A stretch of DNA of 34,555 bases from Natronorubrum sulfidifaciens JCM 14089 (GTDB lineage Archaea; Halobacteriota; Halobacteria; Halobacteriales; Natrialbaceae): contig NZ_AOHX01000026.1 in assembly GCF_000337735.1 (NCBI RefSeq), positions 426,657 through 461,211 of the forward strand. Direction: 5' to 3'. Below the pieces are notes generated by a model that saw nothing but the letters and a program-made list of their open reading frames with translations, was not told where the DNA came from and did no database searches. This document shows, piece by piece, positions 16,383 through 23,847 of this stretch (position 1 is the first letter of the stretch; each line of letters begins with the position of its first letter). Both the position numbers and the translations under genes were made by a program.

Positions 16383-17003
16383 CTACCGAGCGGAGGGGTC
16401 GTCTGGATCGTCGTCGAACTCGTCGGCAGTATCCGACGTGCGTTCGGTCCCGAAGTCGATCGTGTACGACTCCTCGCCAGTGTCGTCGACGGAGTAGTCG
16501 TCGGCACCGAGGTCGTACGTACCGCCCGCCCCGCTCTCTCCCGTGCCGTTCTGGGCCCCGTTTTGAGCCATCCCGCCCTCCGGGAAGCCAACAGTCCAGA
16601 CCTTGCCGCTGGCGAAGCCGCCGGGTTTCTTGTCCGCATAGGGGACGATCACGAAGCGTTTGAGCCCCGCACGAATCGGAATTCGAGTGATCGGAAGCAC
16701 CAGTACGAACCCGAGCAGGTCCGTGACCAGTCCGGGTGTGAGCAGGAAGGCACCAGCGGCGATCAGCAGGCCCCCATCGAGCAGTTCGTTCGTCGGCGGC
16801 TTCCCCTCGACTAGTTGCCGTTGCATCTTGCGGATCGTTCGCCGTCCCTCGGCACGGACCAGTAACATCCCGACGAGTCCAGTCAGGACGACCAGCAGTA
16901 TCATCCCGACCCAGTTGATGAAGCCGAACTGAGTGACAACGAGTGCGAGTAACACTGCGTCCAGAAATGGGATGAGCAATAGTGCGAGAATCCACCGGAG
17001 CAT
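16383..17003 (-). CDS. fxsA: FxsA family membrane protein
   Basis: A 206-residue protein with the FxsA core: LIPFLDAVLLALVVTQFGFINW at the N-terminus, a second hydrophobic segment (ILLVVLTGLVGMLLVRAEG), a short cytoplasmic stretch ending in ELLDGGLLIAAGAFLLTPGLVTDLLGFVLVLP, which is the most conserved part of the family, and four membrane segments in all. The C-terminal 80 residues are a hydrophilic acidic tail typical of haloarchaeal versions. In E. coli, overproduced FxsA eases phage T7 exclusion by the F plasmid; the normal role is unknown. It is single-gene, transcribed leftward toward tRNA-Ile. Confidence 0.88.
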   Translation of the reverse strand: MLRWILALLLIPFLDAVLLALVVTQFGFINWVGMILLVVLTGLVGMLLVRAEGRRTIRKMQRQLVEGKPPTNELLDGGLLIAAGAFLLTPGLVTDLLGFVLVLPITRIPIRAGLKRFVIVPYADKKPGGFASGKVWTVGFPEGGMAQNGAQNGTGESGAGGTYDLGADDYSVDDTGEESYTIDFGTERTSDTADEFDDDPDDPSAR

Positions 17004-17112
17004 GCCACAGTATAGCCGGTGGAGAGTGAAAACGCTTTACTCTCGTGTTTTACAGGATGAGCGAAACGATTGCGGTCGGGCGTGGGGCCCTCGAGTCATG
17101 GAGATGTCGACT

Positions 17113-17198
17113 CTATAGTAACAACTGAAACGGTTTACACACCGATCGCACAGCCGTCGTGCGATTGGGTATGCACTGACTTTCAGTGGCTACTATAG
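17113..17198. mobile_element. 86-bp MITE, copy 1
   Basis: Ends are CTATAGTAACAACTGAAA and the inverse of TTTCAGTGGCTACTATAG, matching at 16 of 18 positions. An internal hairpin (ATCGCAC...GTGCGAT) fills the middle. A second 86-base copy lies at 34029-34114 in the other orientation (about 71 of 86 positions the same), with diverged copies at 34177-34262 and 25334-25405. It has no coding capacity and no clear target-site duplication. It sits about 15 bases before the promoter region of the gene at 17242. Confidence 0.75.
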
Positions 17199-17241
17199 TA
17201 TCGAACGAAGGGCTTACGCCTGCGACAACCGAGGCTCCGGT

Positions 17242-18891
17242 ATGAACGATCCGACGCGTGTCGAGTGGCGCGAGTGGGGACAGGACGCCTTCGACGAGGC
17301 GGCGGAAGCGGACAAACCTGTCTTGCTCTCGCTCACTGCGACGTGGTGTGATCACTGCCACGAGATGGACCGCACGACCTACGCCGAGCCACGAATCGCG
17401 GCGAACATCAACGATAGCTTCGTTCCGGTCCGGGTCGACGCTGACCGTCGCCCGCGCGTGCGTGATCGGTACAACATGGGCGGCTTTCCATCGACGGTGT
17501 TTCTCGCCCCCGACGGCTCGATGCTGACCGGCGCGGGCTATCTCGGAACGGACGGGATGCGTCAGGTACTCGACAGCGTCCGCACCATGTGGGACACCAA
17601 CGGAAGCGGTGCCGGACGGATTCCGCGGCCACTCCGAGAAGACAGCCCGCCTGCAGGCGAGTTGACGGCCGATGTCGAAGCCGCAATGCTCGGCCAACTC
17701 ACCGAAACCTATGACGAAACAGCCGGCGGCTGGGGAGACAGCCCGAAGTTCCCGTTGCCCGACGCCCTCGAGTTCGCGCTCAAACGCGACCGAGAGATGG
17801 CGCTGCGGTCGTTCGATGCGGTTAGCGCGAACCTGTTAGACGAGTACGATGGCGGCTTCTATCGCTTTGCGAGTGAATCGAACTGGTCGGGGCTCCACCA
17901 CGAGAAACTGCTTGATTCCAACGGCGCGCTCGTTCGGGCGTTCGCAAACGCCTACCTGCACACGGGCAACGACGAGTATCGAAAGCCAGCCGACCGAACT
18001 ATCGAGTATCTCACGACGACGCTGTGGAACGCCGACGCTGCGGCCTTTGCGAACAGCCAAGCGCCCGGTGAGGCCGACGCACACACCCTCGATGCAACGG
18101 ACCGCGCCGACGCCGACGAGCCGCCGGTCGACGAGGGCGTCTTCGCCGGCCCCAACGGACTGGCCATCGACGGGCTGTGTACGTACTACGCCTACACCGA
18201 CGACGAGCGCGCACGACGCTACGCCGAACGCACCCTCGAGACGCTCCGAACGGATCTGCTCACTGACGGCGTGGCCGCTCACACCCTCGAGCGCGGCGTC
18301 GAACGCGACGCACACGGCGACCCGATTCCGTTGTTGCTCACGCAGGCCCGCACGCTGTCGGCGCTGACGACCGCCGCGAGCACGATCGAACCGAGCGCTC
18401 TCGAGGACGCAACGGCGGTCGCGGACGCGACGATCGACTCCCTCCACGACGAGGACTCGTTCCTCGACGCGCCGGCGGTGGGGGCCGGCCTGCTCGACCG
18501 CCCGCTGCGGCCGCTGGACGCGAACGTCGCCATCGCGGACGGGCTGCTCGAACTCTCGGTGCTGACGGACACACCGCGCTATCGCGACCTCGCGCGGGAG
18601 ACGCTCGAGGCCTTCGCCGGCGCGAGCGATCGCTTCGGTGTCCAGGTAGCCGGCTACGCGACGACCGTCTCGCGACTGCTCGAGGGGCCGCTGGTGATCA
18701 GGGTTGGCAGTGAGCCCGGCAGCGACCTGCATCGGGCAGCCCTGCGACTCGCCGACCACGAGAAGGTCGTTGTTCCCGCCGCTGCCGACCTCGAGCCGGG
18801 GACGGCACGGGTCGAACTCGGCGACCGCGTTTCGTCGGTCGCTGAAACCCCCGACGAGTTGAGTAAACGCGTTCAGAACGTCCACGAGTAA
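17242..18891 (+). CDS. YyaL/DUF255 thioredoxin-fold and (alpha/alpha)6 protein, short form
   Basis: A 549-residue protein of the YyaL/SPATA20 family. Residues 1-130 are a DUF255 thioredoxin fold with ATWCDHCHEMD (C36, C39) and the cis-proline loop GGFPSTVFLAPDG. The rest is an all-helical six-hairpin-glycosidase-like region (GGGWGDSPKFPLPD-type strand, DGGFYRFASESNW, HHEKLLDSNGALVRAFANAY, GPNGLAIDGL). Bacterial members are near 700 residues and end with a cysteine-containing YVC..F.C..P segment; here the end reads GTARVELGDRVSSVAETPDEL, with no cysteine. Function is unproven in any member; a redox or sugar-epimerase-like role is guessed. A weak CTTACG box lies about 28 bases upstream. Confidence 0.88.
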   Translation: MNDPTRVEWREWGQDAFDEAAEADKPVLLSLTATWCDHCHEMDRTTYAEPRIAANINDSFVPVRVDADRRPRVRDRYNMGGFPSTVFLAPDGSMLTGAGYLGTDGMRQVLDSVRTMWDTNGSGAGRIPRPLREDSPPAGELTADVEAAMLGQLTETYDETAGGWGDSPKFPLPDALEFALKRDREMALRSFDAVSANLLDEYDGGFYRFASESNWSGLHHEKLLDSNGALVRAFANAYLHTGNDEYRKPADRTIEYLTTTLWNADAAAFANSQAPGEADAHTLDATDRADADEPPVDEGVFAGPNGLAIDGLCTYYAYTDDERARRYAERTLETLRTDLLTDGVAAHTLERGVERDAHGDPIPLLLTQARTLSALTTAASTIEPSALEDATAVADATIDSLHDEDSFLDAPAVGAGLLDRPLRPLDANVAIADGLLELSVLTDTPRYRDLARETLEAFAGASDRFGVQVAGYATTVSRLLEGPLVIRVGSEPGSDLHRAALRLADHEKVVVPAAADLEPGTARVELGDRVSSVAETPDELSKRVQNVHE

Positions 18892-18947
18892 CGCCAGCAG
18901 GCCCGGCTGTGGCGGGACAACTGTGCCGCTGTCAAACCACCACAGCG

Positions 18948-18953
18948 TTTATG
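18948..18953 (+). promoter_or_regulatory. TATA box of the TrmB-family gene
   Basis: TTTATG centred about 28 bases before ATG 18978. It supports a leaderless start at 18978 over the upstream in-frame candidates at 18909 and 18951. Confidence 0.55.
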
Positions 18954-18977
18954 TTTCTTCGGTTGATCGATCCTCAT

Positions 18978-19781
18978 ATGGCCAGCCTCAGGGATCTCGG
19001 GCTCTCGGAGTACGAAGCGCGAGCGTATCGGGCACTGCTCAACACCGGCCCCACAACAGCCAAGGAGTTGTCTCGTGCGAGCGACGTCCCGATGGGACGG
19101 ATCTACGACGTGTTAAACAGCATCGAGCAGTACAATCTCGTCCGGAGCCAGACCGCAAGTCGGCCGAAGAAGTACGTCGCCGTCGAGCCGTCGACGGCGC
19201 TCGACCGACTGCTCGACGACAAGAAGCGCGAACTCGAGGAAAAAGCAGACCAGTACGAGTCGATCGTCGACGATCTGGCCGACGAACTCGATGCCGCCGA
19301 ACCGGTCGAAGACCAGTTCTGGACCGCCGCTGTCGGTCCGGAGGAGACGATCGACCTGTTGCTCGAGCGGCTTGCAGCCGCCGATGATCACATCGTCATG
19401 GTCTCGGCTGATCCAGCCTCACAGTGGGACGTCGAGGCCGTCAGCGAGACGGTCAACGCCCACCTCGAGGACGCCCTCGACCGAGGTGTCTCGGTCGACC
19501 TCCTGATGACTCGCGAGATGGTCTCGTCGCTTTCCGAAGACGTGGGCAAGCGCTACCGAGCAACCCTTCAACAGCGCGAGGACTTCGACGTGCGGACGAA
19601 CGACGACATCACGGGCTCGTTCAACATCATCGACGGCGTCGAGGTCTGCATTCAGGTGCCGAACCCGCTCTCCTCGGGCGAAGCGTTCGGCATGATCGAC
19701 CTCAAAGACCCCGAGTTCGCCGCGAACGTCAACGAGGAGTTCGCTCCCCGGTGGAACGAAGCAGAGCCGCTCGAGTTCTGA
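18978..19781 (+). CDS. TrmB family transcriptional regulator
   Basis: A 267-residue DNA-binding protein. The N-terminal winged helix (LRDLGLSEYEARAYRALLNTGPTTAKELSRASDVPMGRIYDVLNSI) is the TrmB signature. It is followed by the wing SRPKKYVAVEPSTALDRLL and a coiled-coil dimerisation helix (about residues 80-110, DDKKRELEEKADQYESIVDDL). The C-terminal 150 residues resemble the PLD-like ligand domain of TrmB, but no sugar-binding motif can be read. Haloarchaeal TrmB proteins control sugar and central carbon metabolism. The neighbours (YyaL-like, MptA) do not reveal the regulon. The gene has its own leaderless promoter. Confidence 0.9.
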   Translation: MASLRDLGLSEYEARAYRALLNTGPTTAKELSRASDVPMGRIYDVLNSIEQYNLVRSQTASRPKKYVAVEPSTALDRLLDDKKRELEEKADQYESIVDDLADELDAAEPVEDQFWTAAVGPEETIDLLLERLAAADDHIVMVSADPASQWDVEAVSETVNAHLEDALDRGVSVDLLMTREMVSSLSEDVGKRYRATLQQREDFDVRTNDDITGSFNIIDGVEVCIQVPNPLSSGEAFGMIDLKDPEFAANVNEEFAPRWNEAEPLEF

Positions 19782-19810
19782 GGCGCGGCGTCGAAAACCG
19801 GGCGTCCGGA

Positions 19811-20743
19811 TCAGTTCTCGCCGTTGACTTCTTCGCGTAGCGTCGCCATCTCGACGACGCGCTCGGCGTGGGCGTTGTGCTGGTGGATCGACTCGTCGTT
19901 AGACTGGGCCATCGTGATCACTGCGTCGTCCGGCAGGTGGTCGAACTCGTCGACGACGCCGTCGGCCAGCGCGCGCACGCAGTCCTCGACGAACTTCGCG
20001 TCGGCGTGGGCCTCGTAGGTCATGTGATCCTCGTCGGGCCGTTTCGCGAGGTTGTAGATCCGGGCGCTCATCGAGTCGCGGGCGATGTCGATGATGTCGT
20101 TCAGATCGATCTCGGGGTCGCCGCTGGATTCGACGGTCAGCGTTGCATGCCCTCGCTGGGAGTGACCCGGCTGTGGGACTTCGTCCAAGAACTGCGCGAT
20201 CGTCTCGTCTTCGACGCCGAGGTTCTGGAGCGTCTCCTTTGCACGCGAGGTGGACATTCCCTGCGAGCACGGACAGACGGTCATCCCCGTGACCTCCGCG
20301 CCGATCTCCTCGCGCGTGCCGTCCTCGGTCGCCGTCGCCGAGGCGATGATGTCGACCATGTGTTGGGTCTCACGATCGCTCGCGGGCGTCTGCTCGCGGC
20401 GCATGAACTCCGCTTCCATCGACACTTGCGCTTTCGAGGTGTAGTCGTGTTTCTCGAGGAGTCGTTCTGCGGCTTCCCCACAGACCTCTTCGACGCGGTA
20501 GGCCTCTTCACGGGTTGCATCCTCCAAGATCTCGTCGATGACCTCCATGTTGCGGCTCATGTCCGCACCCTTGCGCCAGGCGGGGAGATCGACGAAGACC
20601 TCGAACTCGGCGGTGAGTACGATCGGGCGTTTTCCCTCGCGGGCGATCTTGACGAGTTTGTCGACGCCGGTGACGCCAACCTGACTCAGTCCGACGGTGA
20701 CGTCGGGCGACGACGCCTGCACGTCCGGCAGCTGGTGACTCAT
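19811..20743 (-). CDS. mptA: GTP cyclohydrolase MptA (FolE2/GCYH-IB family)
   Basis: A 310-residue metal-dependent GTP cyclohydrolase that opens GTP to the dihydroneopterin level, feeding pterin (folate/methanopterin) and, in haloarchaea, archaeosine precursor synthesis. Family signatures include [23 protein letters not shown] at the N-terminus, [11 protein letters not shown], the metal-site [28 protein letters not shown], and [22 protein letters not shown] near the end. The ATG at 20743 ([15 protein letters not shown]) was preferred over 20752, which adds only MRT. It is convergent with the TrmB gene (30 bases apart) and divergent from the nucleotidyltransferase. Confidence 0.93.
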   Translation of the reverse strand: MSHQLPDVQASSPDVTVGLSQVGVTGVDKLVKIAREGKRPIVLTAEFEVFVDLPAWRKGADMSRNMEVIDEILEDATREEAYRVEEVCGEAAERLLEKHDYTSKAQVSMEAEFMRREQTPASDRETQHMVDIIASATATEDGTREEIGAEVTGMTVCPCSQGMSTSRAKETLQNLGVEDETIAQFLDEVPQPGHSQRGHATLTVESSGDPEIDLNDIIDIARDSMSARIYNLAKRPDEDHMTYEAHADAKFVEDCVRALADGVVDEFDHLPDDAVITMAQSNDESIHQHNAHAERVVEMATLREEVNGEN

Positions 20744-20911
20744 TGTGCGCACTCAGGGTAGGACGCGATTCAACCTTTCGGAAGCCGACCTTTTCGAGCC
20801 GATCAGTCGATCGATTTCAGTGCCGGGGCTGGGCCAGCAGCGACTCGGCCTCGAGCAACGACAACTGTCGGCCGTTCAGTACGGTGGGCCGGACTGCAGC
20901 GCTCGAGGTCC

Positions 20912-20945
20912 TTTAAGTGCCTCTGGTCATAAGGTGAAGCTACGA
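20912..20945 (+). repeat. 34-bp promoter-like repeat, copy R1
   Basis: Begins TTTAAGTGCCTCTGGTCAT and ends GAAGCTACGA. The TTTAAGT end resembles an archaeal TATA box and the TACGA end falls where transcription would start (about 27 bases on). It lies directly upstream of the nucleotidyltransferase gene. Three further copies of exactly the same length lie at 21957, 22065 and 22175. Confidence 0.7.
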
Positions 20946-20958
20946 AGGGCATTTGGGC

Positions 20959-21921
20959 ATGGTCCGCCCGCTTTTATTACTCCCACCCGAACGCAGTAGC
21001 ATTGCGTCGGTTCCGACACACGTCTTCGACGCGGTCGACGACACACTGGTGACACTCGAGTCCGAGTACGACGTGACTGTCGCGTTGGCAGTCGCCCGCG
21101 GCAGTCACGCCTGGGGAGCGGCGAGTCCCGACAGCGACTACGATGTCGGCATCGTCTTCGTACCGACCGAGCTGTGCCAGTACGCCCACCTCCGAGGCCC
21201 TACGGAGACCATCAACCGCGAGTACGACGAGATCGACGTTCAGGGCTGGGACGTCCGCACGTTCGCGGGCCTGCTGGCGGACTCCAACGAGGGTGCGATC
21301 GACGTCCTTCGCAGTCCGATCCGCTATCGGACCGTGTACGATCCAGCCGACCTCGCGACCTACCTCGAGCGGACGTATAATCCGATGGAGCTCTATCATA
21401 CGTGGCGTGGCATCGCCACGAGCAACTACCGCAAGTACATCTCGCACCATCTCGTTCGCAGCGACGACGACCTCTTCCCGATCGTCGAGGTGCTCGAGGA
21501 CGCATACGTCGTCGACACCGACGATGGACCGATGACGATCGCAGCCGACGACGAGCGATTCACCGAAACCCAAACTAAACCAACGGTGAAACGAAACCTG
21601 ACGATCACTCGCGCGGCGATGTCGGCCCGCTATCTGCAGGCCACCGGGGAACGTGACGGCCACGAGCTGCCGGCCCTCGAGTTCGAGCGGTTCCTGACCG
21701 AGCAGGCACCCGCGGTCTTCGACGCCGACCGGATCGAGCGAGCCCGTGACCTGCTCGAGCGCAAGCGCGCGGGCGAGGGTGGTGCCACTGTCGGCGACGC
21801 CGTCGGGCGCGAGTTCGCCCACCCGCCTCGAGAGATCGACCCCGCGATACACGCACGCGATGGCCCCGAGATCGAACGGCTAGACGAGTTTATCGACGGC
21901 CTGATCGCTGCGGTTCAGTAG
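20959..21921 (+). CDS. Nucleotidyltransferase (YcgL/DNA polymerase beta superfamily)
   Basis: About 320 residues. The active site AVARGSHAWGAASPDSDYDVGIVFV has the Gly-Ser (48-49) and Asp-x-Asp (D60, D62) of the polymerase-beta nucleotidyltransferase fold, in the YcgL arrangement. The helical remainder includes GWDVRTFAGLL, NEGAIDVLRSPIRYR and NYRKYISHHLV. Target unknown; members are predicted to modify nucleotides or RNA. The start is uncertain: ATG 20959 gives a poor N-terminus (MVRPLLLLPPERSS), whereas a TATA-like TTTTATTA at 20972-20979 would start transcription near 21001, where an in-frame ATT (IASVPTHVFDAVDD) sits. The true start may be a rare codon near 21001. Confidence 0.82.
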   Translation: MVRPLLLLPPERSSIASVPTHVFDAVDDTLVTLESEYDVTVALAVARGSHAWGAASPDSDYDVGIVFVPTELCQYAHLRGPTETINREYDEIDVQGWDVRTFAGLLADSNEGAIDVLRSPIRYRTVYDPADLATYLERTYNPMELYHTWRGIATSNYRKYISHHLVRSDDDLFPIVEVLEDAYVVDTDDGPMTIAADDERFTETQTKPTVKRNLTITRAAMSARYLQATGERDGHELPALEFERFLTEQAPAVFDADRIERARDLLERKRAGEGGATVGDAVGREFAHPPREIDPAIHARDGPEIERLDEFIDGLIAAVQ

Positions 21922-21956
21922 TGCACTCCGTCTCAGCAGTCACGACCCGTTCTCCA

Positions 21957-21990
21957 TTTAAGTGCCTCTGGTCACAAGGTGAAGATACGA
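21957..21990 (+). repeat. 34-bp promoter-like repeat, copy R2
   Basis: Same 34-base unit as R1 with two to three changes (GTCAC, GATACGA). It is followed by GAGAA...TTCTC (a small hairpin at the expected RNA 5' end) and then a larger inverted repeat with GGACAC (22013-22018) and GTGTCC (22037-22042). No coding frame follows, so any product would be an RNA. Confidence 0.7.
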
Positions 21991-22064
21991 CGGGAGAACG
22001 GTCGCTTCTCGAGGACACAACACTACTCAGCGACTGGTGTCCAAACACGTCCTCTCGACATCAC

Positions 22065-22098
22065 TTTAAGTTCCTCTGCCCATAAGGTAGAGCTATGA
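22065..22098 (+). repeat. 34-bp promoter-like repeat, copy R3
   Basis: The most diverged copy (TTTAAGTTCCTCTGCCCAT). Its end reads TATGA instead of TACGA, creating an ATG at 22095 exactly where a leaderless start should be. That opens an 18-codon frame to a TAG at 22149-22151, probably by chance. GGAGA...TCTCC follows as a small hairpin. Confidence 0.65.
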
Positions 22099-22174
22099 CG
22101 GGAGATGGACGTTCTCCGGAACACAGATTCGCGAGTCGTGACTATCGATAGACGTGTGACCTACGTCGCTTCTC

Positions 22175-22208
22175 TTTAAGTGTCTCTGGTCACAAAGTGA
22201 AGCTACGA
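22175..22208 (+). repeat. 34-bp promoter-like repeat, copy R4
   Basis: TTTAAGTGTCTCTGGTCAC ... GAAGCTACGA, 110 bases after R3. A very strong hairpin follows at 22230-22267, so the unit looks like promoter plus terminator of a short RNA of roughly 65 bases. The RNA polymerase epsilon gene begins about 145 bases further on. Confidence 0.68.
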
Positions 22209-22229
22209 AGAGCTTTTCGCGGACCTCGT

Positions 22230-22267
22230 CTCCTCGAGCGCACCAGCGCTGGCACTCGCTCGAGGAG
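22230..22267. terminator. Strong hairpin after R4
   Basis: CTCCTCGAGCG (22230-22240) and CGCTCGAGGAG (22257-22267) are perfect 11-bp arms. The loop itself contains the palindrome CCAGCGCTGG (22243-22252), so the whole forms a nested or cruciform structure. It could terminate an RNA from R4, be the structured core of that RNA, or be a regulatory site of the downstream gene. Only a weak T-rich stretch follows (GTTGTTAT). Confidence 0.45.
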
Positions 22268-22350
22268 TTGTTATCCGGATGGACAGTCGTCGTGAGCGAC
22301 GGTTCGAGACGAGCGAGCCTTTTTCTGTCTGCCTGTCTGAGCGGGACGTA

Positions 22351-23121
22351 ATGAGAGACGACGGTGCTGAACCCGGCCAGTCTGCGGCCGTCGGCGACAG
22401 CCCGCAATCAGCGTACGAGGCGGACCAGCGCCTCGAGACACGACCTGGCTCCGGTTCGCTCTCTCGAGCGGACGTCCAGCGCGATTCGACGGTCCGCCAG
22501 TGGGGCGTCGTCACGCCGAGTGCGACCGTCATCGGCCGTGCGGAGTCGCCCGATGCGGACCTCTCCGAGAGCGTTCGTCGCCTCCACGACGAACAGCACG
22601 CGGCGACGCCGGGCTACAGCGAGCGTGCTCACCGCCTCGATCGTCTTCGGACGACGCAGGCGCTGTGTAACGCCCTCGATGTGACGCCGTGGCAGCGCGA
22701 TCTCGCGTTGGGCGTCATGGATGAGATCGACCTCCGGGAGTTCGGCAGCCAGCGGGCGATCGAAAAAGTCGCGCTGGTGGTGATCCGCCACGTCGTCGAC
22801 GTCGACCGGCAGGCGTACTTCGGGCTGGACGACATCGACGCACAGGCTCTCTCTGCTGAGCGAATGGATGCGTTGTTCGGCCAGTACCGAGCCCACGACA
22901 TCACCGACGAGGAGACGTTCAAACGCCTCGCCGCCGACTACGGACTGGACACGACCAGCCTGAACCGGCTTCGGCGTGTGCTCAAAGCCCAACTCGAGGA
23001 CGAACTCCCGGCCTACGGGCGCAACCCCTACCGCGATCCGAACCTGCCGGACGTGACGAGGACGGCCGAGGGTGGCGACAGTGGTGGCGTGCCGGCAGGC
23101 GAGCATCCGAACGGACGCTGA
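22351..23121 (+). CDS. RNA polymerase subunit epsilon (haloarchaeal)
   Basis: A 256-residue acidic protein matching the haloarchaea-specific RNA polymerase epsilon. Characteristic parts are RLETRPGSGSLSRADVQRDSTVRQWGVVTPSATVIGR near the N-terminus (read from its GSGSLSRADVQRD segment), SVRRLHDEQHA, RLRTTQALCNALDVTPWQRDLALGVM, FGSQRAIEKVALVVIRHVVD, and YGRNPYRDPNLPDV. The helical middle resembles the cyclin-like fold of TFB repeats (inference). Its contribution to transcription is not established. ATG 22351 was chosen over 22279, because the added 24 residues lack the acidic character and a T-rich box (CTTTTTCT) lies about 30 bases before 22351. Upstream is the R2-R4 promoter-repeat array. Confidence 0.85.
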   Translation: MRDDGAEPGQSAAVGDSPQSAYEADQRLETRPGSGSLSRADVQRDSTVRQWGVVTPSATVIGRAESPDADLSESVRRLHDEQHAATPGYSERAHRLDRLRTTQALCNALDVTPWQRDLALGVMDEIDLREFGSQRAIEKVALVVIRHVVDVDRQAYFGLDDIDAQALSAERMDALFGQYRAHDITDEETFKRLAADYGLDTTSLNRLRRVLKAQLEDELPAYGRNPYRDPNLPDVTRTAEGGDSGGVPAGEHPNGR

Positions 23122-23193
23122 TTGGGTCCGATCGGCGCTTGCGAGTCGTTCCGGTTGCCATCGACTTTTCCGCTCTGACGCGTTAGCAGGTGT

Positions 23194-23814
23194 ATGACCG
23201 ATTCAGTCGATCGACTCGAGTGCTACGCCGACTACGTCTGTCCGTTCTGTTATCTCGGCAAACAGTCACTCGAGCAGTACCGCGAGACGCGTTCCGACCC
23301 GCTCGAACTCGACTGGCGGCCGTTCGACCTCCGAAGCGGGAAACGAACTCCGGACGGGTCGATCGATCACGATGTCGACGACGGCAAAGACGACCAGTAT
23401 TTCGAACAGGCCAAACAGAACGTTCGTCGCCTGCAGGCAGAGTACGACGTCGAGATGGCCCAAGAGATCGCGATCGAGGTCGACTCGCTGCCGGCCCAGC
23501 AGGCGTCGTGGTACGTCAAACAGGAGATCCCCGACCAGTGGGCTGCCTTCGACGACGCGATTTACGCTGCGCTCTGGCAGGACGGGCGTGATATCGGCGA
23601 CATCGACGTGCTGGCGGATCTCGCAGCCGACGTCGGGCTTCCAGTCGACGAGATTCGATCGGCGATCGACGACGATGGCGTCCGGACGGACCTCGAGGAG
23701 CGGTTTTCGATGGCCCAGCAACGAGGTATCACGGGTGTGCCGACGTTCATCCACGAGGGACAGGTCGCCCGTGGGGCCGTTCCGCCGACACAGTTCGAGC
23801 GCCTCTTCGAATGA
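23194..23814 (+). CDS. DsbA family oxidoreductase (FrnE-like)
   Basis: A 206-residue cytosolic thioredoxin-fold protein with an inserted helical domain. The redox motif DYVCPFCYLGK has C16 and C19; the cis-proline loop is GITGVPTFIHEG near the C-terminus. This is the DsbA/FrnE (2-hydroxychromene-2-carboxylate isomerase-like) group, which includes polyketide-associated and stress-related thiol oxidoreductases. There is no signal peptide, so it works inside the cell. A short GGTG just before the ATG may help translation. It is convergent with NAD kinase, 33 bases apart. Confidence 0.9.
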   Translation: MTDSVDRLECYADYVCPFCYLGKQSLEQYRETRSDPLELDWRPFDLRSGKRTPDGSIDHDVDDGKDDQYFEQAKQNVRRLQAEYDVEMAQEIAIEVDSLPAQQASWYVKQEIPDQWAAFDDAIYAALWQDGRDIGDIDVLADLAADVGLPVDEIRSAIDDDGVRTDLEERFSMAQQRGITGVPTFIHEGQVARGAVPPTQFERLFE

Positions 23815-23847
23815 TCGAGTCGCGCGAATCGACCTCGGGAGCGACGA

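Noticed and set aside
22095-22151. Leaderless 18-codon mini-gene after repeat R3
   Set aside because: The ATG exists only in this copy; the others have ACG, and the downstream sequences do not conserve the frame.
20912-22208. CRISPR array suggested by four spaced repeats
   Set aside because: Repeat intervals are 108 bases or more, the first copy is a kilobase away, and there are no cas genes. The repeat looks like a promoter.
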